From contig DAOOPM010000012.1 of the NCBI GenBank assembly GCA_035388225.1, positions 33,270-97,269 on the forward strand: a stretch of DNA of 64,000 nucleotides, given 5' to 3'. The notes under the pieces were generated by a model. It was given only the letters and a program-made list of their open reading frames with translations. It was not told where the DNA came from and ran no database searches. Position numbers and translations under genes: made by a program. Origin of the DNA: SB25 sp029560875. GTDB taxonomy: Bacteria > Bacteroidota > Bacteroidia > Bacteroidales > Tenuifilaceae. Within the stretch, counting starts at the first letter, position 1. Every line of letters starts with the position of its first letter. Below, piece by piece: positions 53,023-61,942 of the stretch.

Positions 53023-53919
53023 ATGTCAAAGAGAGAATCTATTTCGAGGTGTAACCTGATTGTAAAGAAACTTAGAAAGCAACCTGCAACGTTCAATGAA
53101 ATTGCAGATTATCTTGAGTTTGAGTCAGATTTACAGGAATACAACTTTAAAATATCCAAGCGAACATTTCAGCGAGACCTTGAGGATATTCGCTCCATAT
53201 TCAATATTGATATTCAGTATGACTTTTCGAGGAAAGTTTACTTTATCGATTTTGAACAGCAACCTGAGGCTAATGAGAGGATTCTGGAGGCATTTGATAC
53301 TTTCAATGCTTTAAATATCAGGGACAGACTATCGGACTACATACATTTTGAGAATAGAAAACCACAAGGTACGGAAAATCTTTACGGATTGCTACATGCA
53401 ATAAAAAACCTTGTGCAAATAAACTTTTCCTACCAAAATTACTGGAAGGATAGAATTGCCCGAAGAACGGTTGAGCCATACGTGCTGAAAGAGTTTAAAA
53501 ATAGGTGGTATTTGCTTGCCAATGATTTGAAGGATAATCAGATTAAGAGTTTTGCATTAGACCGCATGACAGAACTGGAGATATCCAAAAATCGGTTCCC
53601 TTTTCCTGCCGATTTTGATGTGAACGAGCATTACAAGAACTGTTTTGGGATTATTAGCCCAAATAACCAAAAACTTCAGGAGGTAGTTTTATCGTTCACA
53701 CCTTTTCAGGGGAAATATATAAAATCACTTCCATTGCATGAGACCCAAGAGATATTAAAAGATAATAGTGACGAGGTGTTGGTGAAGTTAACACTATATG
53801 TTACGCTCGATTTTATTATGGAAATACTCTCCTTTGGCGATAATGTTAAGGTAATTGCACCCGATGATTTAATTGAGGAGTTGAAGAAAACATACCAGAA
53901 TGCATTAAACCAATACTAA
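53023..53919 (+). CDS. WYL-domain transcriptional regulator
   Basis: A 298-residue regulator: N-terminal winged HTH (about 10-70, with FKISKRTFQRDLEDIRSIF as recognition helix region), WYL domain (~120-190) with FKNRWYLLAND and IKSFALDRM, and a C-terminal WCX-type extension. WYL proteins of this form (BrxR/CapW type) repress phage-defence operons and respond to ligands or DNA damage signals. It lies near the divergent hsd operon and may control it. The stop overlaps the next ATG by 1 nt (TAATG), so the two are coupled. Confidence 0.92.
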   Translation: MSKRESISRCNLIVKKLRKQPATFNEIADYLEFESDLQEYNFKISKRTFQRDLEDIRSIFNIDIQYDFSRKVYFIDFEQQPEANERILEAFDTFNALNIRDRLSDYIHFENRKPQGTENLYGLLHAIKNLVQINFSYQNYWKDRIARRTVEPYVLKEFKNRWYLLANDLKDNQIKSFALDRMTELEISKNRFPFPADFDVNEHYKNCFGIISPNNQKLQEVVLSFTPFQGKYIKSLPLHETQEILKDNSDEVLVKLTLYVTLDFIMEILSFGDNVKVIAPDDLIEELKKTYQNALNQY

Positions 53920-54308
53920 TGGAAACAATTGATAAATTGGTTCGTGAACTGAACGGACTGCTTAAAGCTAATGAAATACAGGCAGAAAAGGCTGTTGAAC
54001 TAATTGAGGAGGCTAAGAGTAAATTCAAGGTAAAGGTTAAGATGCTGGACTTTGCCTTTTACTGCGAGTTAACTCAACTGTGTGCACATGACGAGAAGTT
54101 GAAAGGTGTTAAGGAGCAAAAATTTGAGTATGCTGCGGAGCAACGAGAACTTGAAAGGAAATGCGACCAGTTTATTCAGCTTAGAAGGCTGTTTAAGGTG
54201 AAAAAATCTAGTTTTTTCTATGAGGAAAAGTACTTGGTGTTTTTCTATATGGGCAAAACACCAATTGATAAATTCTTTAAGGAACTACTTGCGGAATACA
54301 AGATATAG
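53919..54308 (+). CDS. Unknown protein coupled to WYL regulator
   Basis: A 129-residue basic helical protein (KANEIQAEKAVELIEEAKSK, then KQKFEYAAEQRELERKCDQF, both in part) ending in an aromatic strand segment (SFFYEEKYLVFFYMG). No recognised domain. One-base overlap with the WYL gene and 8 bp before the TPR gene, so it is in the same transcript. Confidence 0.6.
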   Translation: METIDKLVRELNGLLKANEIQAEKAVELIEEAKSKFKVKVKMLDFAFYCELTQLCAHDEKLKGVKEQKFEYAAEQRELERKCDQFIQLRRLFKVKKSSFFYEEKYLVFFYMGKTPIDKFFKELLAEYKI

Positions 54309-54316
54309 TGCTATAA

Positions 54317-55291
54317 ATGAATGATTTGGCAGAACAATATCTCAATCAAGGAATCTTCAAACTGAGCACAGGCAACTATTCTGGTGCTATTGAAGATTTG
54401 GATAAAGCCATTGATATTGAGCCAAGCCTTGCTCTTGCATACTACCATAGAGCAGAGGCAAAATCATGGTTGAATAAAAATTTTGTGCATGATTACCTTA
54501 GAACAATAGAACTTGCTCCCGAATTTTTAGAGGTATACGATTCGCTGGGAGTGCATTATCTGTCGAGTGGTTTTGCAGATGAAGCCGAGAAGATATATAA
54601 AATGGCATTGGAGGTTTCACCCAATTTTATTGATGCCTACTTTGGCTTAGCTAAGGTTTGCCTTGTAAATAGTGATAAAAAACAGGCGGAGGTATATGCT
54701 ACTAAAGCTATTCAAGTTAAGCCCTCGGACTTCAGTACACACTTATTCCGTGCTTGGATAAGAGATTTAAGCAATAATTGTGCTGATGCTTTAGTTGATG
54801 CAAACAATGCATTGCAATTAGACCCAGAGAATCCCGAAGTGTTAGATTGGAGGGCAAGAATAAAATTTGAACTTAAAGACTTTTCTGGTGCGATAGATGA
54901 TTTGAATAAACTAATTGAAATATCCCACAAGAATGCATTTACTTTCTACCTGAGGGGTTTGTGTAAATGCCAACTAGGTAAACTGCAAGATGGAGTGGAC
55001 GACTTAACCAAGGCACTAGAGTTAGACGAAATGGGTTGGTTTTATTACTGCCGAGCGATTATGTATTTACAGCAAGAACTCTATGATTTAGCATTGTCGG
55101 ATTACGACAAAGCCATTCAATTGGATGGGGATTTTGCTGAATGTTATCCATATAGGGGTGTTGCAAAGTATGCTCTAGGTGACTTAGTGGGCGCAAAGAA
55201 AGATTGGAGAAAATCAGGAATGACTGTCAACCAAGGAAAAGAGTTTTTGCAAAAACTAAAGGGTGGGTTTGATTTTGGGACGTTGTATTAG
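54317..55291 (+). CDS. Tetratricopeptide repeat protein
   Basis: A 324-residue cytosolic protein made of about eight TPR units with the usual A-Y-x-x-R-A / D-L-x-K-A-I-x-L-x-P pattern (for example SGAIEDLDKAIDIEPSLALA). Such proteins act as scaffolds for protein-protein contact. No catalytic domain. It follows the WYL gene pair with an 8 bp gap and is probably a partner in the block; the partner is unknown. Confidence 0.88.
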   Translation: MNDLAEQYLNQGIFKLSTGNYSGAIEDLDKAIDIEPSLALAYYHRAEAKSWLNKNFVHDYLRTIELAPEFLEVYDSLGVHYLSSGFADEAEKIYKMALEVSPNFIDAYFGLAKVCLVNSDKKQAEVYATKAIQVKPSDFSTHLFRAWIRDLSNNCADALVDANNALQLDPENPEVLDWRARIKFELKDFSGAIDDLNKLIEISHKNAFTFYLRGLCKCQLGKLQDGVDDLTKALELDEMGWFYYCRAIMYLQQELYDLALSDYDKAIQLDGDFAECYPYRGVAKYALGDLVGAKKDWRKSGMTVNQGKEFLQKLKGGFDFGTLY

Positions 55292-55370
55292 ATTGAAGAA
55301 CGTAACTTTGGAATTATGAAATGAAATTATGAGAGTGCTCCAAGTCATAAAATAAAAAATCAGTATTACT

Positions 55371-55976
55371 ATGAGCGATTTGCTAAGAATTGACAATACA
55401 TCACGAGAATCGATTGTTGAATCGTTAGAGAATTTTGCTAAAGATTTGATATTAAATAAAGTTATTATTATAAATGACTCTAAGTTCTCAATAATTGATA
55501 TCGAGATTTACTATTGGTACAAGAACCACCCCGATGAATACGCAAAAGGGGTTGAGCACACAAGACCATTTGGCGAGTTCGAAATGCATCGGTATGGCGT
55601 AGATATCTCGTTAGGGAATAATGAAAATGTAGGATTTGGTGGTGCTTTAATCCGAGGCTTATACGATTTGAATGAGCTGAAGCCTATTAAAAAAACAGAT
55701 GTAGTTAGGTCTATCTTTAATAAATTAGCACTAGGAAGCAACCGTTTTGAGTTAATTACTGAGAAAACACCTTGGATTGAGATATTCAGAAGCAAAAGGT
55801 TAAATTTAGGTGTTCCTGATGATGCAAAAAGCATATTTTTTGATGCTCCATATAAGTTTATGGCAAAGGATGTGAGCATATTCAAGAACTATCCAGATAA
55901 AGAGCAGATTTTTAAATCCTCAAATTTGAAGGATAGTGATTTGAAAGATTTACTTGGATACACTCTGAAAAGATGA
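55371..55976 (+). CDS. Unknown protein, possibly 3-methyladenine-glycosylase-like
   Basis: A 201-residue protein. Its middle resembles the MPG (alkyladenine DNA glycosylase) pattern: a strand IIDIEIYYWYKN (family ...IVETEAY), then GEFEMHRYGVDISLG (family ...YGMHWCLN) and GGALIRGLYD (family GEAVLIRALEP). The match is loose and the family's catalytic Glu is only tentatively placed, so this is a suggestion. The stop overlaps the next ATG by 4 bp (ATGA), so it is coupled to the agmatine-deiminase-family gene. Confidence 0.45.
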   Translation: MSDLLRIDNTSRESIVESLENFAKDLILNKVIIINDSKFSIIDIEIYYWYKNHPDEYAKGVEHTRPFGEFEMHRYGVDISLGNNENVGFGGALIRGLYDLNELKPIKKTDVVRSIFNKLALGSNRFELITEKTPWIEIFRSKRLNLGVPDDAKSIFFDAPYKFMAKDVSIFKNYPDKEQIFKSSNLKDSDLKDLLGYTLKR

Positions 55977-56824
55977 TAGCAGATAGGCAAACTAATACCA
56001 TTTACTTTTCCAAATTACTTTCGACCAATCCTAAGTATTCTGGAACATACAATCGTATTTTAAGTAATCTAAAGCAATTTGGATTAACTCCTAAATTGCT
56101 TGACGAAACAAAGGATATTTGGGCAAGAGACTACATGCCGATACAGGTGAATAAGGATAGGTATATTCAGTACCGATACGAACCCAACTATTTGAATGAT
56201 GCGTATGGTCAAACAATAAAGTCTATCCCTGATGCTATAATGAAATCCTTTAAAAAGGAGATTGTTAAAACCGATATTATTATTGACGGAGGTAACGTGG
56301 TGAAATCGTCAAATTGCGTTATTATGACCGATAAGATATTTAAAGAGAATCCCAATCGCACCAAAGATAGACTCGCTGGCGAATTAAAGGAGCTGTTTTT
56401 AGTTGATAAGATAGTTATTATCCCTATGGACATTAACGAACCCACCTATGGTCATTCCGATGGCATGGTTCGTTTTATTGATGAGAAAAGAGTCCTATAC
56501 CAAGGTTATTTCGATGGATATAATTCCGATTTTAAGCATGGTTTTTTTGATGAGTTGGATAGGCATGGCATTACACCAATACCGTTAAAATTTGATGTTG
56601 AGCAGGAGCATAAAGATAACTGGGCGTATCTCAACTTCCTCCAAACAAAAGACCTCATTCTAATTCCTGAATTAAAGAATGCTGAAGAAAACCAACAGGC
56701 ATTGACTCAAATTAGGAATCATTTCCCAGATTATAGTTACGATAGAATTATTCCCATTAGCATGGATGCTGTGATAAGAAAGGGTGGTGCGTTGAATTGT
56801 ATTAGTTGGACGATAAAAGAATAA
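55973..56824 (+). CDS. Agmatine deiminase / peptidyl-arginine deiminase family protein
   Basis: A 283-residue guanidino-group hydrolase of the GME fold. Catalytic landmarks: WARDYMP (Asp), IIDGGNVV (substrate-binding), GHSDGMVRF (His and Asp) and the nucleophile Cys in KGGALNCISW. Agmatine deiminases are ~340-370 residues, so this short version may have another substrate. Coupled by a 4 bp overlap to the preceding gene. A role in defence is not known. Confidence 0.82.
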   Translation: MIADRQTNTIYFSKLLSTNPKYSGTYNRILSNLKQFGLTPKLLDETKDIWARDYMPIQVNKDRYIQYRYEPNYLNDAYGQTIKSIPDAIMKSFKKEIVKTDIIIDGGNVVKSSNCVIMTDKIFKENPNRTKDRLAGELKELFLVDKIVIIPMDINEPTYGHSDGMVRFIDEKRVLYQGYFDGYNSDFKHGFFDELDRHGITPIPLKFDVEQEHKDNWAYLNFLQTKDLILIPELKNAEENQQALTQIRNHFPDYSYDRIIPISMDAVIRKGGALNCISWTIKE

Positions 56825-56849
56825 ACTTGGGGAGTATTCACAAAATTAT

Positions 56850-56869
56850 TTAGATGTAACAACATCTAA
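56850..56869 (+). terminator. Hairpin next to repeat copy B
   Basis: TTAGATGT (56850-56857) and ACATCTAA (56862-56869) form a perfect 8 bp stem with a 4 nt loop, 26 nt after the deiminase stop. It has no T-run, so termination is uncertain. Its last two bases are the first of repeat copy B. Confidence 0.45.
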
Positions 56870-56922
56870 GGTGCAATATATTATAGAGGATAATAGAGAG
56901 AACATCTATTACATATTGCACC
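56868..56922. repeat. Palindromic boundary repeat, copy B
   Basis: Starts AAGGTGCAATAT and ends ATATTGCACC, matching copy A at 39797-39853 over almost its whole length apart from small indels near the centre. Same orientation. Its last 14 bases contain the stop codon and final codons of the ADP-ribosylglycohydrolase gene. Confidence 0.8.
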
Positions 56923-57865
56923 TATTTCCTAATCTAATTGCCAAATCCTCAATATTTTTTCTTTTCGCCAATTTATCCAACCATTCTTGAGGGATACTTT
57001 CTATTCCATACAGCAAGCCAGCAAAACCTCCTGTTAATGAGGCTGTTGTGTCACTGTCATCACCTAGGTTCACTGCCCTCAAAACTGCGCTTCTATAGTC
57101 GTTTGTGTTTAATATACACCATATGCTTGCCTCCAAGGTATGAAGAACATAACCACTACTTTCTATCTCGTCTTCATGAAGTTTGTGGATGTCTCCTTTA
57201 AGAAGTCTATCAAATATTGAGAATTCATAAGTTTCAATTGATATTGAATTAAGAAACATCGGTATCTCAACTTTAAGTTTATCGTAAATAATAAATTTGT
57301 CTTTTCCAGATAGTATCTGTAATGCAAATTCCAAGCAATAGAAGCAAGCAATTATGGAATGAGTGTGTCCATGCGTGATTGAGGAGACTTGCTTAGTAAT
57401 TTCAAATCTTTCTCTAATAGGTTTTTCTTTGATGTAGAAAATTAGGGGTAATATTCTCATTAAAGAACCATTTCCATTGTCCGTTTCTTCAAAACCTCCA
57501 GATATTTCTGGCGGCACCCCTTTTGCTAACTTGTTGATTGCTTGTCTGGTTGCATTCCCAACATCGTACACCTCTCCTCGTGCCGTCCAGTATCCTTCAT
57601 CATGCCATTTTACAAAATTTTGCCCAATAGTGTTTAAATCGAAACCTTCTGTTAATGCTTCAGCTAAGCAAAATGAGAGGGAGGAGTCATCACTGAATGT
57701 GCCTGCTGGTTGATTATGTGTTCCATTTCCTATCATGCCCTTGGCTGGGTTCTGCTTTAAAGTTTGCCGACTTTTGAACTCATACGGGACACCCAAGGCA
57801 TCGCCTATCGCAACACCAAACAATAAAGATTTCGCTATCTCTTTATAGTCAATTGTTTTATTCAT
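56909..57865 (-). CDS. ADP-ribosylglycohydrolase family protein
   Basis: A 318-residue hydrolase of the ARH/DraG family that removes ADP-ribose from proteins or nucleic acid. Metal-site motifs: GDALGVPYEF, the FSDDSSLS segment (two Asp) and NLGDDSDTTAS (Asp residues). Cytosolic, no signal peptide. Its last residues (RCNM) are encoded inside repeat copy B, and it converges with the deiminase gene. It could counter a phage or toxin ADP-ribosyltransferase; this is inference. Confidence 0.9.
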   Translation of the reverse strand: MNKTIDYKEIAKSLLFGVAIGDALGVPYEFKSRQTLKQNPAKGMIGNGTHNQPAGTFSDDSSLSFCLAEALTEGFDLNTIGQNFVKWHDEGYWTARGEVYDVGNATRQAINKLAKGVPPEISGGFEETDNGNGSLMRILPLIFYIKEKPIRERFEITKQVSSITHGHTHSIIACFYCLEFALQILSGKDKFIIYDKLKVEIPMFLNSISIETYEFSIFDRLLKGDIHKLHEDEIESSGYVLHTLEASIWCILNTNDYRSAVLRAVNLGDDSDTTASLTGGFAGLLYGIESIPQEWLDKLAKRKNIEDLAIRLGNRCNM

Positions 57866-57952
57866 ACTATAGTATTTAATTTATAAAGGTATTGGTTTGG
57901 CCTTATAGAAAAAAATCAAACTGGGTGATTTTTTTTATAGAACGATAGCGTC

Positions 57953-57960
57953 TATTTTTG
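57953..57960 (+). promoter_or_regulatory. -7 box before small gene
   Basis: TATTTTTG matches TAnnTTTG, 15 nt upstream of the ATG at 57976. Confidence 0.4.
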
Positions 57961-57975
57961 TAAAAATGAATCAAA

Positions 57976-58167
57976 ATGGAAGAGAAAAAACAGTTGTTGA
58001 TTGCACATCAGGACATATTCAACTTAGATGGTACTCTCAATTTTATGCTGGTCATGGAATACGTTGATTGTGAGGGCGAAGTAAAACATGCGTACAAAGC
58101 AAAGTATCCGAACCTATTCTTTGCGCCAGACCCTTTCCTTAATAAATTTCAAATTGTTTTTAACTAG
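57976..58167 (+). CDS. Small unknown protein
   Basis: A 63-residue protein (MEEKKQLLIAHQDIFNLDGT opening) with no recognised domain. A -7 box lies at 57953. Its 3' end overlaps the convergent serine recombinase by 8 bp, so it may be a real short gene or a fortuitous ORF. Confidence 0.4.
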   Translation: MEEKKQLLIAHQDIFNLDGTLNFMLVMEYVDCEGEVKHAYKAKYPNLFFAPDPFLNKFQIVFN

Positions 58168-58783
58168 TGACTAATTGCTTAATTCTTCGAACTGTATTAA
58201 CGGAGTGTCCAGTAATTGATGCGATTCTTCGAATACTCAATTCACTCTTATCCAATAAATCAACTACACTTTTGTACTTTTTAAAATATTTTTCTTTGTT
58301 CGCTATTGCACCCTCTTTTCTTCCTTGATATTTACCTTGAAGTTTTGCAATTACGATTCCTTCACGTTGTCTGTCCTTCCTCAAGTTGTTTTCCATTTCC
58401 GCTCCAATGCTCATCATTTGGCAGAGGAGTTTAACAGTTGGGTTTTCTACCCCATTTTCCATGGAGCACATATTAAACTGCTGTATGTATAAGGCAATGC
58501 CCCTCTCATGTAGAGTTTCTATTGTTGTTAGGATGTCGGTAACTTTTCGACCAAGCCGAGAAATCTCTGAAATCATTAAGAGTTTGATATTCTTACTTTC
58601 AATGTATCGAAGCATTTCATTAAACTCCTTTCTTTTCTGAACCTTGGTAGTTCCACTGATTGCTTCTGAGAAGGTTCGAACCATCGTCCATCCTTTTTCC
58701 TCTGCAATCTCCTTCAAATTGACCAGTTGACGTTCCCAATTTTGGTCTTCCGTTGACTTTCTAACATAACAAACTACATCCAT
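58160..58783 (-). CDS. Serine recombinase (resolvase/invertase type)
   Basis: A ~207-residue small serine recombinase. Catalytic Ser in VCYVRKSTEDQNWERQL, then LMISEISRLGRKVTDI (Arg residues) and a resolvase-type C-terminal HTH (ISIRRIASITGHSVNTVRRI-like, LSIRRIAS...). The start is placed at the ATG at 58783; the longer frame to 58822 adds residues absent from the family. No transposase or inverted ends are visible next to it. It could resolve, invert or excise DNA in the island. Confidence 0.85.
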   Translation of the reverse strand: MDVVCYVRKSTEDQNWERQLVNLKEIAEEKGWTMVRTFSEAISGTTKVQKRKEFNEMLRYIESKNIKLLMISEISRLGRKVTDILTTIETLHERGIALYIQQFNMCSMENGVENPTVKLLCQMMSIGAEMENNLRKDRQREGIVIAKLQGKYQGRKEGAIANKEKYFKKYKSVVDLLDKSELSIRRIASITGHSVNTVRRIKQLVTS

Positions 58784-58904
58784 TACTGTATCATATTTAG
58801 TGTGAGCTAAAATATGAAGCAAAATCTGAGAAAAAAAACTGAAACTGGATGTGAAAAGTGTATCAACTCCAGGTATACCCTAAAATAGTATCAGAAATGA
58901 CTTG

Positions 58905-59441
58905 TTATAAGAAATCACCATATAATGATTCAATTTTTCTCTTTCTTAATATTTGCATTGGGGTAGGGGAAATGATTGTTATTTTCAACTCGTAATAAAT
59001 TGTTTTCAATTCATGTATAAAAGCTGAAAAGTTAATTACTGCTTGTTTATAATCATAATTATTCATTAACGCTTTAAACTTAACATGTAACTCATCTATT
59101 TTTGGCATTTCAGTAGCAAAGACATAAGCATGTTGATTATCCTCTATTTGGTGGTATAGAATAATAGCATGTTCCGAGTTCAGGACATACTTTATGTGAT
59201 TCACTTTAAGACAGTTTAGATTAATAATATTAACCAAGTCCCTGTAAATATGTATTACGGATTTGGTGGAGTAGGCCTGCCTATAAGATGAATTGTCCTT
59301 AGTAATCAAGATTCTAAATTCAACTCCATTCCAGCCCCAACTCATTCTATATGTGTCAGCATCTGTTTTTGCAACCAATGTAACATAGTCTAATCCCCCA
59401 ATTTTGATAGTGATTAATTCTCGAAGCTTTTTCTCTGTCAT
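58905..59441 (-). CDS. Unknown protein
   Basis: A 178-residue cytosolic protein of mixed alpha/beta character (GLDYVTLVAKTDADTYRMSW near the start). No recognised domain, signal peptide or membrane helix. AT-rich surroundings. It is separated from the next minus-strand gene by a 226 bp gap that contains a hairpin at 59618-59641. Confidence 0.5.
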   Translation of the reverse strand: MTEKKLRELITIKIGGLDYVTLVAKTDADTYRMSWGWNGVEFRILITKDNSSYRQAYSTKSVIHIYRDLVNIINLNCLKVNHIKYVLNSEHAIILYHQIEDNQHAYVFATEMPKIDELHVKFKALMNNYDYKQAVINFSAFIHELKTIYYELKITIISPTPMQILRKRKIESLYGDFL

Positions 59442-59617
59442 AATCTTTTCTTTTTATATATAAAAAAAGCATTCGTCAAAAATTTGTGTTTACATATTAA
59501 GGATGCTAATACCTTGTTATTAACTCATATGCAAACAATCGTATAGTAATAGAAAAAAGGTGAAAATTGGAATGGATAGTAACAGGTATAAAACTAAGCC
59601 CTATTAATAAGAAGAAT

Positions 59618-59641
59618 GGACTTAGGTAAAAACCTAAGCCC
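59618..59641 (-). terminator. Hairpin after the 59668-61185 gene
   Basis: GGACTTAGGT (59618-59627) pairs with ACCTAAGCCC (59632-59641) with one mismatch around AAAA. Read on the minus strand it follows the stop at 59668 by 27 nt and is followed by ATTCTTCTTATTAAT, moderately T-rich. Probable terminator. Confidence 0.55.
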
Positions 59642-59667
59642 ATTTGGAATTATAAATAATTTTGAAG

Positions 59668-61185
59668 TTATTTATTTGTACCCGATTTTATATTTTTTTG
59701 TTGATTTGCTGAAGGTTTATAAATCTTTGAATATAATATCTCGGATGTTGTAATGTTGTAAAAAATTAATTTACAAACACTTGCTTTTAAATAATCACCA
59801 ACATTCTTATTGCCTGAAGGTTTTATGGTTTTATCAAGTTGAAATAATAATTTAACTCTTAGGTTTTGACCCGCCTCTTCAATTTTACCTCCAGTGTTTT
59901 TATCTATTGGAATAAAAGTAGAGTTGTAATTAAAATCATATGTGGGGTCTAGAATATTTTTGAATGGTATTACATCAAAACAAATTCTATGGATTACGTT
60001 AGGGATAATGGTGTTGAATTCCTCTAACATAAATTTAGACAGCTTGTATGTGCCAAGTTTTATTGTAAAGCCGCCTTTTGCTAAATCGTATTTACTTATG
60101 ATAAACATATCTAAGATTAGTTCCCCAACCCTATCATCTGAAGGAGAGAGGTCAATCATGTATATATTGGATAAATAGGAATTTCTCATTGAATCCCTTT
60201 TAATCAATAACTTTTTAAAATCAGGAGAAGAAATAAAGTTTTCTTTCTGCAAAGGTGTTGTATACTTTTCGTTTAAGTCAAATAATGATATTATCATATC
60301 ATTCGAAACATTCTTATTAATGGAACTCAAAATATCCCAATATGCTTTATGATTTAGGTCTGAAAATGGATTAAACTCAGGAAAAGGTATTGCAAAACTA
60401 TTAATATCTTCTATACTTAGATTTAAGGTGTTTTCGGTTAAATATTTTTTTTGTATTCCAAACATAGACATAGCATCTTTTAACCTCATATAACTCTTGT
60501 CGAACCCGTTTCGATTTAAATAGGTATCTCTATCAGATTGAGTTTTAAATTTAAGTTGGCCAGTGCCTTCTAAATCATCTCTAAGTTTCAGCAAGGTGCT
60601 AAAGTGTGTGTTAAAAGTATCTTTAAATGAATTATATGTTTCAATTTTATTTACATCGAGTGTTTGAAAAGAGGTTTCAATTTTATTATTTATTAAATCT
60701 ATTTTTCTAATTATTAAACTAAATTTTGCTTTATCTATAGAGTCAAGAAGAAGTCTTGAATTTAGATAAAAATAACTTCTGTCCTCAGTAAAGAAATTTA
60801 ATTTGAAGTTTTGTTTAATATAACTACTGCTCAGTTCATTTTTATCTACACCATATGTGTTCTTAGATTCAAAATCATTATATTTTTTTGTAAACTGAAG
60901 AAAACTTTCAAATGAATTTTCATTTATTGATTTATTAAATTCTTCTATAATTTCAGAATATTTATTAAATTTAGTGAGGTCTCTATTAAAATTAGATACC
61001 TCTCTATATTTACTTTGTACTATTTCATTTGGTTTTCTATACTTATTGAGAAATATTCTACAATTTTCTTTTGTGGGGTTTTTTAAAATTACATCATAAT
61101 CTAAACTAAGACTATCAGTTGCGCCTTGTCCTCTACTAATTTGAAATATTAGCAACAAACTACAAATAATAATATATGTTTTCAT
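59668..61185 (-). CDS. Unknown secreted protein
   Basis: A 505-residue protein with a signal peptide (MKTYIIICSLLLIFQISRGQ), otherwise Asn/Lys/Ser-rich, helical in the first half with possible coiled coil, more beta-like near the end. No recognised domain and no lipobox. AT-rich, with a possible terminator. Function unknown; the lipoprotein gene upstream is on the same strand. Confidence 0.65.
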   Translation of the reverse strand: MKTYIIICSLLLIFQISRGQGATDSLSLDYDVILKNPTKENCRIFLNKYRKPNEIVQSKYREVSNFNRDLTKFNKYSEIIEEFNKSINENSFESFLQFTKKYNDFESKNTYGVDKNELSSSYIKQNFKLNFFTEDRSYFYLNSRLLLDSIDKAKFSLIIRKIDLINNKIETSFQTLDVNKIETYNSFKDTFNTHFSTLLKLRDDLEGTGQLKFKTQSDRDTYLNRNGFDKSYMRLKDAMSMFGIQKKYLTENTLNLSIEDINSFAIPFPEFNPFSDLNHKAYWDILSSINKNVSNDMIISLFDLNEKYTTPLQKENFISSPDFKKLLIKRDSMRNSYLSNIYMIDLSPSDDRVGELILDMFIISKYDLAKGGFTIKLGTYKLSKFMLEEFNTIIPNVIHRICFDVIPFKNILDPTYDFNYNSTFIPIDKNTGGKIEEAGQNLRVKLLFQLDKTIKPSGNKNVGDYLKASVCKLIFYNITTSEILYSKIYKPSANQQKNIKSGTNK

Positions 61186-61339
61186 AACGATTTATTTGTT
61201 TGTTATACATTTAGTTATTCTCAATCATAAGCACATCAAATGGTGTTCTTATCATAATGCAAAAAATCAATTCTTTGGTCTAATAGATAAAAAAACTATT
61301 TGAGCAAACTAGAATATTCAAGTTTTTACTAGTGAAAAG

Positions 61340-61942
61340 TTACTTATCTTCTTGCCAAAGCGTTCTTCTTCCATCTAAGTAATAACCATCTTTTTTGCTT
61401 TTTCGAAACCTGTATATGTCATTTTCATTATCTTGCATTGATATTACGACATAAATATTATCATTTTCTCCCTTTTCAATTTTGTAGGTACCAGTATATG
61501 TATTTTGTAAATTCCAATTTGTAGAACCCCAGTTCATACCATATACTTCTTGTTTAAACATCTTCCCGTCAAATAAATATCTCCGATATTCATATGTTCT
61601 CCAATTCAGAGATGAAACGTCTTTATAGTCCCAATTGTACTTTTGTAATATTCTATCTACATTCTGATAAATTTTAAGAAAATTCTCATTGAGTTTATTT
61701 CTCACTTTAGGGATTGAATCAAAAGATGTAACAAACTCATTATCGTTAATAAGGTCATATTCCTTGATGATGGAATCACGGCAGTTCGTGTGTGCTGATG
61801 ATAGTAAACTAGTAGAGTTCAAACTATCTGATAAATTATTATCCATGCAATTGCAGTATTCATCCACTGCTTTATTTTGCTTAGAACATGAGGTAATTAA
61901 AAGCCCTGTAACAAATAGCAGGGTGATAACATTTTTATTCAT
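61340..61942 (-). CDS. Unknown lipoprotein
   Basis: A 200-residue predicted lipoprotein: signal peptide with lipobox LLITSC (lipidated Cys at ~19). The mature protein is Asn/Asp-rich with a second half of aromatic strands (YEYRRYLFDGKMFKQEVYGM in part). No recognised family. Probably anchored in the outer or inner membrane facing the periplasm. Same strand as the secreted protein at 59668. Confidence 0.65.
   Translation of the reverse strand: MNKNVITLLFVTGLLITSCSKQNKAVDEYCNCMDNNLSDSLNSTSLLSSAHTNCRDSIIKEYDLINDNEFVTSFDSIPKVRNKLNENFLKIYQNVDRILQKYNWDYKDVSSLNWRTYEYRRYLFDGKMFKQEVYGMNWGSTNWNLQNTYTGTYKIEKGENDNIYVVISMQDNENDIYRFRKSKKDGYYLDGRRTLWQEDK

Larger units (their letters stand above)
39797..56922. 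other. Repeat-bounded defence block
   Basis: A 17.1 kb block bounded by two near-identical palindromic repeats. It holds a seven-gene minus-strand restriction operon and six plus-strand genes led by a tandem-repeat protein and a WYL regulator. Nothing inside it resembles integration or replication genes, in contrast to the genes to its left. It may have moved as a unit. Confidence 0.5.
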
